A stretch of 64,000 nucleotides of DNA from Thalassobellus citreus. Its GTDB lineage: Bacteria; Bacteroidota; Bacteroidia; Flavobacteriales; Flavobacteriaceae. The stretch covers positions 389,184 through 453,183 of the forward strand of contig NZ_JBISCC010000129.1 of the NCBI RefSeq assembly GCF_044385915.1, read 5' to 3'. A model generated the notes under the pieces. The model was given only the letters and a program-made list of their open reading frames with translations. It ran no database searches and was not told where the DNA came from. Below are positions 7,907 through 16,410 of this stretch, piece after piece. The position numbers and the translations under genes are program-made. Every line of letters begins with the position of its first letter. Within the stretch, counting starts at the first letter, position 1.

Positions 7907-9811
7907 ATGAGTAAAATTATTGGAATCGATTTAGGTACAACCAACTCTTGCGTTTCTGTTATGGAAGGTAATGAAGCTGTTGTAATCCCAAACGCAGAAG
8001 GTAAGCGTACTACGCCATCGGTTATTGCATTTGTAGAAGGAGGCGAAATTAAAGTTGGTGATCCAGCAAAACGTCAAGCAGTTACTAACCCAACAAAAAC
8101 AGTTTATTCGGTTAAACGTTTTATGGGTAATAAATATTCTGAATCTAAAGCAGAAGCAGAACGCGTACCATATAAAGTAGTAAAAGGAGATAACGATACA
8201 CCTCGTGTAGATATCGATGGTCGTTTATATACACCTCAAGAATTATCGGCTATGATTCTTCAAAAAATGAAGAAAACAGCTGAAGATTATTTAGGACAAG
8301 ACGTAAGTGAAGCTGTTATTACTGTACCGGCTTACTTTAACGATAGTCAACGTCAAGCAACTAAAGAAGCTGGTGAAATTGCTGGTTTAAAAGTTAGACG
8401 TATTATTAACGAACCTACCGCAGCTGCATTAGCTTACGGTATGGACAAAAAAGGTGTTGACCAAAAAATAGTTGTTTTTGATTTTGGTGGAGGAACACAT
8501 GATGTATCTATTCTAGAATTAGGCGACGGTGTATTTGAAGTATTATCTACAGACGGTGATACACACTTAGGTGGTGATGATGTTGATGATAAAATTATTA
8601 ACTGGTTAGCCGATGAGTTTAATGCTGAAGAGTCTATGGATTTACGTCAAGATCCTATGTCTTTACAACGTTTAAAAGAAGCTGCTGAAAAAGCGAAGAT
8701 TGAATTATCTTCTTCTGCACAAACAGAAATAAACTTACCATATATTACGGCTACAGCTAGTGGACCAAAACACTTAGTACGTACGTTAACACGTTCTAAA
8801 TTTGAACAATTAATTGACGATTTAGTAAAACGTACTATCGAGCCTTGTCAATCTGCATTAAAATCTGCAGGTTTATCAAAATCTGATATTGATGAAGTTA
8901 TTTTAGTAGGTGGTTCTACACGTATTCCTGCTGTACAAGCAGCCGTTGAAAAATTCTTCGGAAAAACACCAAGTAAAGGTGTTAATCCTGATGAAGTAGT
9001 ATCTTTAGGAGCTGGTATTCAAGGTGGTGTATTAACAGGAGATGTTAAAGATGTATTACTTTTAGATGTAACACCTTTATCTTTAGGTATTGAAACTATG
9101 GGTAATGTATTTACTAAGCTTATTGAAGCGAATACAACGATTCCTACTAAAAAATCGCAAGTATTCTCTACAGCAGCCGATAATCAGCCTTCAGTAGAAA
9201 TTCACGTATTACAAGGTGAACGTGCTATGGCAGCAGATAATAAAACAATTGGACGTTTCCATTTAAGTGATATTCCACCAGCAAGACGTGGGACACCACA
9301 AATTGAAGTAACGTTTGATATTGATGCCAATGGTATTATTAAAGTATCTGCGGAAGATAAAGCAACTGGTAAGAAACAAGATATTCGTATCGAAGCATCT
9401 TCTGGATTAAGCGAAGAAGAAATCGAGAAAATGAAAGCAGATGCTGAAGCAAATGCTGAAGCAGATAAAGCTGCAGCTGAAAATGCTCAGAAATTAAATG
9501 AAGCTGATTCTATGATTTTCCAAACGGAAAAACAATTAGAAGAGTTTGGTGATAAATTATCTGATGATAAAAAACAACCTATTGTTGATGCTTTAGAAGA
9601 GTTGAAAAAAGCTTACGAATCTAAAGATTTAGAGGTTATTACACCTGCTTTAGATAAAATAAACGAGGCTTGGAAAGTTGCTTCAGAAGAAATGTACAAA
9701 GCACAGGCAGAAGCTCAAGGAGGAGCTCCAGGACCAGATGCAGGAGCAGGAGAACCAGCTCAAGCAGAAGGAGATAATGTAGAAGATGTAGACTTCGAAG
9801 AAGTTAAGTAA
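7907..9811 (+). CDS. dnaK: Chaperone protein DnaK (Hsp70)
   Basis: A 634-residue Hsp70 of normal length. It has an ATPase domain (about 1-380) with IGIDLGTTNSCVSVMEG, VPAYFNDSQRQAT, INEPTAAALAYG and VFDFGGGTHDVSIL; a hydrophobic linker VLLLDVTPLSLGIETMG; a substrate-binding beta domain; a helical lid; and an acidic C-terminus ending VEDVDFEEVK. It folds and protects cytoplasmic proteins together with DnaJ and GrpE, neither of which is adjacent. It is monocistronic: a 433-base upstream gap carries a palindrome and a possible alternative-sigma promoter, and a strong terminator follows about 100 bases downstream. Codon use is noticeably more biased than that of its neighbours, as expected for a highly expressed gene. 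Confidence 0.99.
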   Translation: MSKIIGIDLGTTNSCVSVMEGNEAVVIPNAEGKRTTPSVIAFVEGGEIKVGDPAKRQAVTNPTKTVYSVKRFMGNKYSESKAEAERVPYKVVKGDNDTPRVDIDGRLYTPQELSAMILQKMKKTAEDYLGQDVSEAVITVPAYFNDSQRQATKEAGEIAGLKVRRIINEPTAAALAYGMDKKGVDQKIVVFDFGGGTHDVSILELGDGVFEVLSTDGDTHLGGDDVDDKIINWLADEFNAEESMDLRQDPMSLQRLKEAAEKAKIELSSSAQTEINLPYITATASGPKHLVRTLTRSKFEQLIDDLVKRTIEPCQSALKSAGLSKSDIDEVILVGGSTRIPAVQAAVEKFFGKTPSKGVNPDEVVSLGAGIQGGVLTGDVKDVLLLDVTPLSLGIETMGNVFTKLIEANTTIPTKKSQVFSTAADNQPSVEIHVLQGERAMAADNKTIGRFHLSDIPPARRGTPQIEVTFDIDANGIIKVSAEDKATGKKQDIRIEASSGLSEEEIEKMKADAEANAEADKAAAENAQKLNEADSMIFQTEKQLEEFGDKLSDDKKQPIVDALEELKKAYESKDLEVITPALDKINEAWKVASEEMYKAQAEAQGGAPGPDAGAGEPAQAEGDNVEDVDFEEVK

Positions 9812-9916
9812 GTAGAGAATCAATTTTTTTTAAATTGAGTGAATCACTTATCCTAAGCATAGTCTAAGGATCTTACATATAAGCTAGAAGTCGGAAGACT
9901 TAAGTTAGAATTAAAA

Positions 9917-9945
9917 AACGCAACCATTATTGGTTGCGTTTTTTT
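9917..9945 (+). terminator. Intrinsic terminator after dnaK
   Basis: Arms AACGCAACC (9917-9925) and GGTTGCGTT (9932-9940) with a 6-base loop, followed by a run of T. The same 9-bp stem recurs at 10552-10575. Confidence 0.85.
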
Positions 9946-10015
9946 GTGAAAAAAGTAAAGCTTTTAACTTGCTTTTTTGTAAATTTACCTACAAATTCAC
10001 CAACCCCAAAAAATC

Positions 10016-10528
10016 ATGAAAAAAATTACAATTTTATTTATTGCAGTATCCATTTCTTTATTTTCTTGCTCTAGTGAAGATTCAAGCCCTGTAACATCGG
10101 GAAATATTCTAGGAACTTGGACAGGAAACTCTATTGACTATAGTGGGACTACAATAACAAATTTTCAAGGACAAACAATTGAAACAGACTATGTAGGAGA
10201 ATCCTATGATATGGATTATACTTTAACTTTTAATGAAGATCCAAATGTTCTTATTTCAGAAGGTAACTATAGTCTTAAATTAACATCAACCATTTTAGGA
10301 CAAACTACGGTTCAAAATGTTGAAAATATTGAGTTTTTAGAAGCTGGAACATGGAGTTTAAAAGGCGATGTGCTTACAACATCAGCAGGAGGTAAATCTT
10401 ATGAATATTCAATCATTGAATTAACAGAGAGTACTCTTAAAATTTCAGTGTCAACAGAAGAAGACTTATCTCAGCAAGGAGCAACTATTACTGCTACAGT
10501 AGATGCAGTAATGACCTTTGTTAAATAA
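10016..10528 (+). CDS. Lipocalin-like lipoprotein
   Basis: A 170-residue lipoprotein with a hydrophobic N-terminus and a lipobox ending SLFSCSSED (Cys near residue 18). The mature part contains GTWTGNSIDYSG, repeated beta-strand patterns and a late TWSLKGDVLTTSAGGKSYEYSIIELT block, typical of the lipocalin-like/DUF5004-type lipoproteins common in flavobacteria. Function is unknown; a small beta-barrel or sandwich on the outer membrane is likely. It is monocistronic, bracketed by two nearly identical terminators. Confidence 0.7.
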   Translation: MKKITILFIAVSISLFSCSSEDSSPVTSGNILGTWTGNSIDYSGTTITNFQGQTIETDYVGESYDMDYTLTFNEDPNVLISEGNYSLKLTSTILGQTTVQNVENIEFLEAGTWSLKGDVLTTSAGGKSYEYSIIELTESTLKISVSTEEDLSQQGATITATVDAVMTFVK

Positions 10529-10551
10529 CAAAAGTTTACATAAGTATTTAA

Positions 10552-10579
10552 AACGCAACCAGAAATGGTTGCGTTTTTT
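10552..10579 (+). terminator. Intrinsic terminator after the lipocalin-like gene
   Basis: Arms AACGCAACC (10552-10560) and GGTTGCGTT (10567-10575), loop AGAAAT, then a T run. It has the same stem as the dnaK terminator 635 bases upstream. Confidence 0.85.
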
Positions 10580-10626
10580 GTTTAGACTTATTATTCTTCT
10601 AACTCAATAAACAAAAAGAAAACTGT

Positions 10627-10634
10627 TACTTTTG
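10627..10634 (+). promoter_or_regulatory. -7 promoter element of the RlmI-like methyltransferase
   Basis: TACTTTTG, an exact TAnnTTTG match, ends 15 bases before the ATG at 10650. Its TTTG could be misread as an in-frame TTG start at 10632; ATG 10650 is preferred. Confidence 0.6.
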
Positions 10635-10649
10635 TATCAAATTTCTAAT

Positions 10650-11879
10650 ATGTCCTTTTCAATAAAATTAAAGTCAGATTACACTCCTAAGCGTTTAGCA
10701 GTAAAGCTTAATGCCAAAGGCGAACAGTTTGTAGTAAAAGGACATCCTTGGGTTTTTTCAGATAATATTATTAAAATAAATACCGATGCCAAATCGGGTG
10801 ATTTAGCAATCATTTTCGGTAAAAATAAAAACCGTGTTGTTGGTTTAGGTTTGTATGATGCTAATTCTCCTATACGCATTAAAATGTTGCATAGCAGCAT
10901 TGAAAAGGCAGAGATAAATGCTACTTTTTTTCATAACAAAATAGAAATAGCCTATAACAAACGTCAAAACTTATTAAAAACAAACACGAATAGTTATCGT
11001 TTATTATTTGGTGAAAACGATGGTTTTCCTGGGTTAATAGCCGATGTGTATGCTTCTGTTTTAGTGGTTAAAATTTATTCTGAAATATGGCTTCCTTATT
11101 TAGATTCTATTATTCCAGGTTTACAAGAAGTTTCAGAAGTAAAAACGGTTGTTATTCGTTTAAGTAGAAGTTTAGAGCAGTCTAAAGCGCACCAACTAAA
11201 AAATGGAGATGTTGTTTATGGTGTTTTAGATAACGAAGTGGTTCAGTTTGTAGAGCATGGTGTTAACTTTTCAGCAAATGTTATTAAAGGACATAAAACA
11301 GGTTACTTCTTAGATCATCGAGCTAATAGAAAACAAGTAGGAGAGTGGAGTAAGAACAAAACAGTTTTAGATGTGTTCTCTTATGCTGGTGGGTTTTCGG
11401 TACATGCTTTATATAATGACGCTAAAGAAGTAACTAGTTTAGATATAAGTAAACAAGCTTTAGAAATTGCTATTGAAAATGGAAAGTTAAATAATTATAA
11501 AGGTAAACATAAAACCATTGCTGGTGATGCTTTTGAAGCACTTAGAAAGTTAATTAAAAATAAAGTAACGTTTGATGTTGTTGTAATTGATCCGCCAAGT
11601 TTTGCAAAACAAGCATCAGAAATAGATTTAGCAAAAAAGAAATATGCACAATTATCTGAATTAGGTGAAAAACTAACAGCTAAAAATGGGCTGTTAGTTC
11701 TAGCTTCATGTTCATCAAGAGTTCTTAGTCAAGCTTTTTTCGATATTAATGGTCAAACCTTAGCATCGTCAAATAGAAAATATGAAGTGATACTAAAAAC
11801 CCAACACGATGAAGATCATCCTATTGGGTTTCCAGAAGGCGCATATTTAAAATGTGCCTATTATCGTTTTTTAGGTTAA
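10650..11879 (+). CDS. Class I SAM-dependent rRNA methyltransferase (RlmI family)
   Basis: With the ATG start at 10650 this is 409 residues. The N-terminal PUA-like region contains GHPWVFSDNI. An RlmI-type core follows with FLDHRANRKQV, motif I DVFSYAGGFSVHA, motif IV VVIDPPSFAK and a late Cys in LASCSSRV that fits the catalytic Cys of m5C methyltransferases. RlmI methylates a cytosine of 23S rRNA; the family also contains other rRNA cytosine methyltransferases, so the exact target is inferred. Cytoplasmic. The start was chosen because the alternative TTG at 10632 lies inside the promoter. Confidence 0.9.
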   Translation: MSFSIKLKSDYTPKRLAVKLNAKGEQFVVKGHPWVFSDNIIKINTDAKSGDLAIIFGKNKNRVVGLGLYDANSPIRIKMLHSSIEKAEINATFFHNKIEIAYNKRQNLLKTNTNSYRLLFGENDGFPGLIADVYASVLVVKIYSEIWLPYLDSIIPGLQEVSEVKTVVIRLSRSLEQSKAHQLKNGDVVYGVLDNEVVQFVEHGVNFSANVIKGHKTGYFLDHRANRKQVGEWSKNKTVLDVFSYAGGFSVHALYNDAKEVTSLDISKQALEIAIENGKLNNYKGKHKTIAGDAFEALRKLIKNKVTFDVVVIDPPSFAKQASEIDLAKKKYAQLSELGEKLTAKNGLLVLASCSSRVLSQAFFDINGQTLASSNRKYEVILKTQHDEDHPIGFPEGAYLKCAYYRFLG

Positions 11880-11893
11880 TTAATATAGATTTT

Positions 11894-12397
11894 TTACAAG
11901 AATAAACCGTTTTCATTGGTTTTTACTGTAATTATTTCATCTTCATTTTTAATCTTTATTTTATATTCTTGTGTTACTGTGTCTTTTTCGCTTTGGTATT
12001 TTATATAATAGGCATCACCTATTATACCCCAATTAGGAAATCGTTTAGCTATAGATTGTAAAACTACTAGAGGTAATCTTACATCATTATAATTTTCTCT
12101 AGTTTCAACAATTTTTCCATTTATATTATACACTGCTGTAATTTCTCCTTCAGGAATATTAAAAGATACTTTATATGTGTCATACTCATCATTATACAAT
12201 GAAGTATATATAGTGTTATTTCTATAGTTTACAACTTTCTCTTCTAAATATTTAACACATTTAGGGGCATTGTTGTGATCTACAGCATTTAAGTATTTGT
12301 TGTTTAAATCAATTACTGTTTCTGATAATTCGACTGTTTGAGCATTTGTTAACGTGATTAATCCTAAAAAGAGGAAACCTAATATTATTTTTTTCAT
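11894..12397 (-). CDS. PepSY-like secreted protein
   Basis: A 167-residue protein with a signal peptide (about 1-19, ending TNAQ). The C-terminal half contains GKIVETRENYNDVRLP followed by a helix VVLQSIAKRFPNW and strands, the pattern of the PepSY-like/BLIP-fold beta-lactamase-inhibitor-like proteins abundant in Bacteroidetes. These are small periplasmic or surface proteins of mostly unknown function. It is convergent with the methyltransferase gene, 14 bases apart, and monocistronic. Confidence 0.65.
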   Translation of the reverse strand: MKKIILGFLFLGLITLTNAQTVELSETVIDLNNKYLNAVDHNNAPKCVKYLEEKVVNYRNNTIYTSLYNDEYDTYKVSFNIPEGEITAVYNINGKIVETRENYNDVRLPLVVLQSIAKRFPNWGIIGDAYYIKYQSEKDTVTQEYKIKIKNEDEIITVKTNENGLFL

Positions 12398-12549
12398 GAT
12401 ATACTGGTATTTAGTTTATAGTATAAAATTAGATATATAGGTATAATAATAAAATGATAAATGTCATGAAATCAGTGTTTTATGGTTGTTTTTGTTGGAG
12501 TATTTATAACTAATTGATTATCAGTTACTATGCATGCATAATATTTTGC

Positions 12550-12557
12550 TATATTTG
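12550..12557 (+). promoter_or_regulatory. -7 promoter element of the nitronate monooxygenase-like gene
   Basis: TATATTTG, an exact TAnnTTTG match, ends 13 bases before the ATG at 12571, implying a very short 5' leader. Confidence 0.55.
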
Positions 12558-12570
12558 AATAAAAATAATT

Positions 12571-13518
12571 ATGGCTACAAAACTCACTAAGCTTTTAAGT
12601 ATAAAACACCCTATTATTCAGGCTCCTATGTTTTTAGTTTCAAACGTAGCAATGGTAAAAGAGGCTATGCTGGGAGGTATTGCAGGATGTATTCCTGCAT
12701 TAAATTATAGAACACTCGACGAGTTAAAAATAGCCTTAAGAGAGTTAAAAGCAGCTAAGCCTAAAGAAGGAGCTTTTGGTTTTAATTTAATAGTAAATAA
12801 ATCAAACTTAAAATATAAAGAGCAACTACGTGCTATTTGTGAAGAAGGCTGTGATTTTATAATTACATCTTTAGGTAGTCCAGAGGAAACCATAAATCAA
12901 GCTCATAAAGTAGGAATTAAAGTTTTTTGTGATGTAGTCGATTTAAAATTCGCAAAAAAGGTAGAAGCTTTAGGCGCCGATGCTATTATTGCGGTTAATA
13001 ATAAAGCAGGAGGACATAGAGGTAATGAAACACCAAAAGTACTTATTGAAGATCTTAGTAAAAATTGTAGTATTCCAATAATTTCAGCCGGAGGAGTAGG
13101 CTGTAAAGCAGATATTGATGCTATGCTAAGTTATGGGGCAGAAGGTGTTTCAGTTGGAAGTCCGTTTATAGCATCTGTAGAAGCAGGCGTTACAGAAGAA
13201 TATAAGCAAGCTTGTGTCGATTATGGAGCAGATGATATTGTTATGACCGAACGTATTTCTGGAACACCTTGTACCGTTATTAATACACCATATGTGCAAA
13301 AAATTGGAACAAAACAAACTTGGTTAGAATCGATCTTAAATAAAAATAGAAAACTTAAAAAATGGGTTAAAATGATTCGCTTTTCAATAGGCATGAATGC
13401 TACTAAAAACGCAGCAACTAAAGCAACTTATAAAACGGTTTGGGTAGCTGGTCCTAGTATTGAGCATACTCATAAAATTCTACCAACAAAAGATATTATT
13501 AGACGTTTAATTCTTTGA
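12571..13518 (+). CDS. Nitronate monooxygenase-like FMN oxidoreductase
   Basis: A 315-residue TIM-barrel flavoprotein of the nitronate monooxygenase / 2-nitropropane dioxygenase / FabK superfamily. Markers: KHPIIQAPMFLVSN at the N-terminus, GAFGFNLIVNKSN, NKAGGHRG (phosphate/active-site loop), and IISAGGVGCKADIDAMLSYGAEGVSVGSPF binding FMN phosphate. Family members oxidise alkyl nitronates to carbonyl compounds and nitrite, but many flavobacterial members are of untested activity. Cytoplasmic. Its stop codon directly abuts the stop of the converging gene. Confidence 0.85.
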   Translation: MATKLTKLLSIKHPIIQAPMFLVSNVAMVKEAMLGGIAGCIPALNYRTLDELKIALRELKAAKPKEGAFGFNLIVNKSNLKYKEQLRAICEEGCDFIITSLGSPEETINQAHKVGIKVFCDVVDLKFAKKVEALGADAIIAVNNKAGGHRGNETPKVLIEDLSKNCSIPIISAGGVGCKADIDAMLSYGAEGVSVGSPFIASVEAGVTEEYKQACVDYGADDIVMTERISGTPCTVINTPYVQKIGTKQTWLESILNKNRKLKKWVKMIRFSIGMNATKNAATKATYKTVWVAGPSIEHTHKILPTKDIIRRLIL

Positions 13519-13863
13519 TTAAAGAAATCTCTTTGTTTTTTTCTTTTTCTTGTTGCCAACAAATAAACTAATAGTTGTGCTAGCAATTAATCCACCAGTG
13601 GTGGTTGCTATAACTTCACCAGTGTCAAATCTTTCATTTTCACTTACATCAATAAGTTCTTTTGTAACTCCTGCTAATGCAGAAATACCAAGGCTGTACC
13701 AAAATGCTTTTTTCTTGTTTTTAGTAGTTGCATAGATAAAGGTATACGTAGTTGCTGAAATTAACGCTCCTGCACCTAGATGCAATTTGTCATCTGTAGA
13801 TATAAACTGCGCATTACATACACCTGTATACATTAAGGCTAAAATTAAAACAATTACTTTCAT
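13519..13863 (-). CDS. Small YfiM-like membrane protein
   Basis: A 114-residue protein with a signal peptide (about 1-18, ending CNAQ), then DDKLHLGAGALISATTY, two hydrophobic segments, GVTKELIDVSENERFDTGEVIATTTGG, and a Lys-rich end. The Asp-Lys-x-x-His start and the KEL-D-D layout resemble YfiM/DUF2279-type small membrane proteins. Function is unknown. It is convergent with the upstream-strand gene with zero bases between stops. Confidence 0.5.
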   Translation of the reverse strand: MKVIVLILALMYTGVCNAQFISTDDKLHLGAGALISATTYTFIYATTKNKKKAFWYSLGISALAGVTKELIDVSENERFDTGEVIATTTGGLIASTTISLFVGNKKKKKTKRFL

Positions 13864-13966
13864 AAATATTTTTTTATTTCAAACATGAAAAGTATTCTAA
13901 TAATTTAAGAATAGCTTTTAATATTCGTTTGTATAAATATATTAACGATAAAGTGTTAAAAATCTT

Positions 13967-13974
13967 TAAATTTG
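13967..13974 (+). promoter_or_regulatory. -7 promoter element of the aldo/keto reductase gene
   Basis: TAAATTTG, an exact TAnnTTTG match, ends 21 bases before the ATG at 13996. No TTG was seen at the -33 position. Confidence 0.5.
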
Positions 13975-13995
13975 ATTTTAAATTATATAAAAATA

Positions 13996-14982
13996 ATGAA
14001 AAACAGAAGATTAGGGAGTAACGGATTTAATATAAGTGAGGTTGGTTTAGGTTGTTGGCAATTAGGAGCCGATTGGGGAAAAGACATCTCTAAAGAAAAC
14101 GCTTTTAGTATTTTAAACGAAGCTGTTAAAAATGGTATTACATTTTTTGATACAGCAGATGTTTATGGTGATGGAAAAAGTGAAGCTTTAATTGGTGAAT
14201 TTTTAAAAACCTGCGATAAGCCAATACATGTAGCTACAAAGTTTGGTAGAGCAGGAAATGCATATCCAGATAAATATTCAAAAGCAGTTTTAAGAAAAAC
14301 TATTGAAGAATCAATAGAACGATTAGGAGTTAATTCAATAGATTTATTACAACTTCATTGTATTCCTACTCAATATTTAAGAGATGGTGATATTTTTGAT
14401 TGGTTGCGCGAATTACAACAAGAAGGCTTAATAAAACATTTTGGAGCAAGTGTAGAAACTGTTGAAGAAGGTTTAATTTGTATGGAACAAGAAGGCTTAT
14501 TATCACTACAAGTTATTTTTAATGTATTCCGTCAAAAATTAGTAAACGAATTATTTCCAAAAGCAGAAGAAAAAGGCGTTGGTATTATTGTGCGTTTACC
14601 ATTAGCTAGTGGCTTACTTACTGGAAAATTTAATGCTGAAACTATTTTTCCAGAAACCGATCATAGAAATTTTAATAGAAATGGAGAATGTTTCAATGTT
14701 GGTGAAACTTTTGCAGGTCTACCATTTGAAAAAGGATTAGATATTGTAGAAAATATTAAAAAAGATATTTTACCAAGTGATTTGTCTATGGTACAATTGG
14801 CATTACGATGGATTTTAGATCATGATGCTGTGAGTACTATTATTCCTGGTGCAAGTTCAACAAATCAAGTCATTTCAAATGCTGAAGTTTCTAATTTAGA
14901 TGTTTTGTCTTCTGAAACACATGAGGCTTTAATTCATTTATATAAAACAACTATTCATAGTGAAATTCGTGGTGGATATTAA
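13996..14982 (+). CDS. Aldo/keto reductase
   Basis: A 328-residue NAD(P)H-dependent aldo/keto reductase. The catalytic tetrad can be placed: Asp and Tyr in FFDTADVYGDGKSE, Lys in VATKFGR, His in LLQLHCIP. Later LRWILDHDAVSTIIPGASS binds the cofactor. It belongs to the group that reduces aldehydes or sugars or interconverts 2-keto sugars; substrate is unknown. The start at ATG 13996 (MKNRRLGSNGFNISEVGLG) fits the family N-terminus; a TTG 24 bases upstream lies in the promoter. It is followed 75 bases later by the GH43 gene on the same strand, so it might act on a sugar, which is inference. Confidence 0.92.
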   Translation: MKNRRLGSNGFNISEVGLGCWQLGADWGKDISKENAFSILNEAVKNGITFFDTADVYGDGKSEALIGEFLKTCDKPIHVATKFGRAGNAYPDKYSKAVLRKTIEESIERLGVNSIDLLQLHCIPTQYLRDGDIFDWLRELQQEGLIKHFGASVETVEEGLICMEQEGLLSLQVIFNVFRQKLVNELFPKAEEKGVGIIVRLPLASGLLTGKFNAETIFPETDHRNFNRNGECFNVGETFAGLPFEKGLDIVENIKKDILPSDLSMVQLALRWILDHDAVSTIIPGASSTNQVISNAEVSNLDVLSSETHEALIHLYKTTIHSEIRGGY

Positions 14983-15057
14983 TATTTAAGATAAAGTTAT
15001 TTTCATTTAATATATTCGTAACAACCAATTAAAAACCAACCAAAGACTATAATAATT

Positions 15058-15996
15058 ATGAATAGATTTTCATTGTCAGCTATCTGTTTTTTATTAGGGA
15101 GTCAAGTTTTTTCTCAAAACCCATTTATTACACATATGTATACTGCCGATCCCTCAGCCCGGGTTTTTAACGATACATTGTATGTTTACCCATCTCATGA
15201 TAAAGACGATGCTGTAAAATTTACTATGGAAGATTGGCATGTGTTTTCCACTACTGATATGGAAACATGGACAGACCACGGTAAAGCATTTTCTTTAGAT
15301 AACCTTAATTGGGCAAGTTCTCAGGCTTGGGCACCAGATTGCATCAAGAGAAATGGTAAATATTATTTTTATTATCCTGTAGAGCATAGTAAAATTGGTG
15401 TTGCCGTTGGTAATAAACCCACAGGTCCATTCGTAGATCCGTTAAGTAAGCCATTAATTCATACTAATACAGAAGGTGTGGTTTGTAATCGCGATTTTAT
15501 TGATCCTGCTGTTTTTATAGATGATGACGGACAAGCTTATTTATATATGGGGCAACTGGTTGTAAATGCTATAAAACTAAATCAAGATATGATTTCTTAT
15601 GATGGAGAAGTTCATTTATTAGAAGGAACCGATGATTTTTTTGAAGCCATTTGGATGCATAAATACAAAGGCAAATATTATTTATCTTATGTAGGCGAAA
15701 GTGGTGAGATTAAATACGGAATGAGCAATAATCCGTTGGGGCCTTTTGAGTATAAAGGTGTTATTTTACCTAAAATGAATAGTGGTACAAATCATCATTC
15801 TATTGTTGAATATAAAGGGCAATGGTATATGTTTTATCATAATTCAGATTTGTATTATAAAAATAATCCAGATGTTGAACGTAAGTTTGGTTGGGGACAT
15901 AAATCGAGTCCACATCCATATCGAAGATCTATTTGTTTTGATAAACTATTTTATAATGAAGATGGAACCATAAAACCAGTCATACCAACCAAATAA
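15058..15996 (+). CDS. Glycoside hydrolase family 43 enzyme
   Basis: A 312-residue secreted five-bladed beta-propeller hydrolase with a signal peptide about 1-20 (ending VFSQ). The three GH43 carboxylates are visible: the base Asp in MYTADPSARV, the middle Asp in RDFIDPAVFIDDDGQ, and the acid Glu in FFEAIWMHKYKGKYYLSY. Catalytic His/Arg blocks such as SGTNHHSIVEYKGQWY follow. GH43 enzymes are mainly alpha-L-arabinofuranosidases, beta-xylosidases or galactosidases; the substrate is not readable. It is 11 bases upstream of a DUF5060 lipoprotein gene, so they are probably co-transcribed. Its last codons belong to a 437-bp direct repeat. Confidence 0.9.
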   Translation: MNRFSLSAICFLLGSQVFSQNPFITHMYTADPSARVFNDTLYVYPSHDKDDAVKFTMEDWHVFSTTDMETWTDHGKAFSLDNLNWASSQAWAPDCIKRNGKYYFYYPVEHSKIGVAVGNKPTGPFVDPLSKPLIHTNTEGVVCNRDFIDPAVFIDDDGQAYLYMGQLVVNAIKLNQDMISYDGEVHLLEGTDDFFEAIWMHKYKGKYYLSYVGESGEIKYGMSNNPLGPFEYKGVILPKMNSGTNHHSIVEYKGQWYMFYHNSDLYYKNNPDVERKFGWGHKSSPHPYRRSICFDKLFYNEDGTIKPVIPTK

Positions 15997-16410
15997 CTAA
16001 ACACAAAATGAGAATTACTTATTTAATTTTTTTAACCTTTGCTTTTGCAGTATTTAGTTGTGCAAAGCCAGAACCGCTAGAGCAAATTGGCTTGTATCGC
16101 ACGTTCGAGAAAACTTTAGAGAATACCAATGTGTATGCTAATAAGTTTAATGATGTTCAATTGAATACAACTTTCATTTCACCTTCAGGAAAAACAACCG
16201 AGTTTTTTGGTTTTTTTGATGGAGATGGAAAAGGTGGAAGAGATGCATCTACAGGTAATATTTGGAAAATGCGTTTTATTCCGAATGAAATTGGCATATG
16301 GACATACAAATGGAGCTGGAGTGATGCGACTGAAGGCGGAAAAGCAAAGTTTGAATGCATTTCAGAAGAAGCAGGTAAAGGTGTTTTACAAGCTTATAAA
16401 GAAAATTCGA
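15974..16410 (+). repeat. 437-bp direct repeat, copy A
   Basis: Covers the end of the GH43 gene, the 11-base spacer and the first about 134 codons of the chimeric lipoprotein gene. It aligns without gaps to 18083-18519 at an offset of 2109 bases, with roughly 90 percent identity by eye. Identity stops abruptly after AAAGAAAAT.CGA. Confidence 0.9.
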
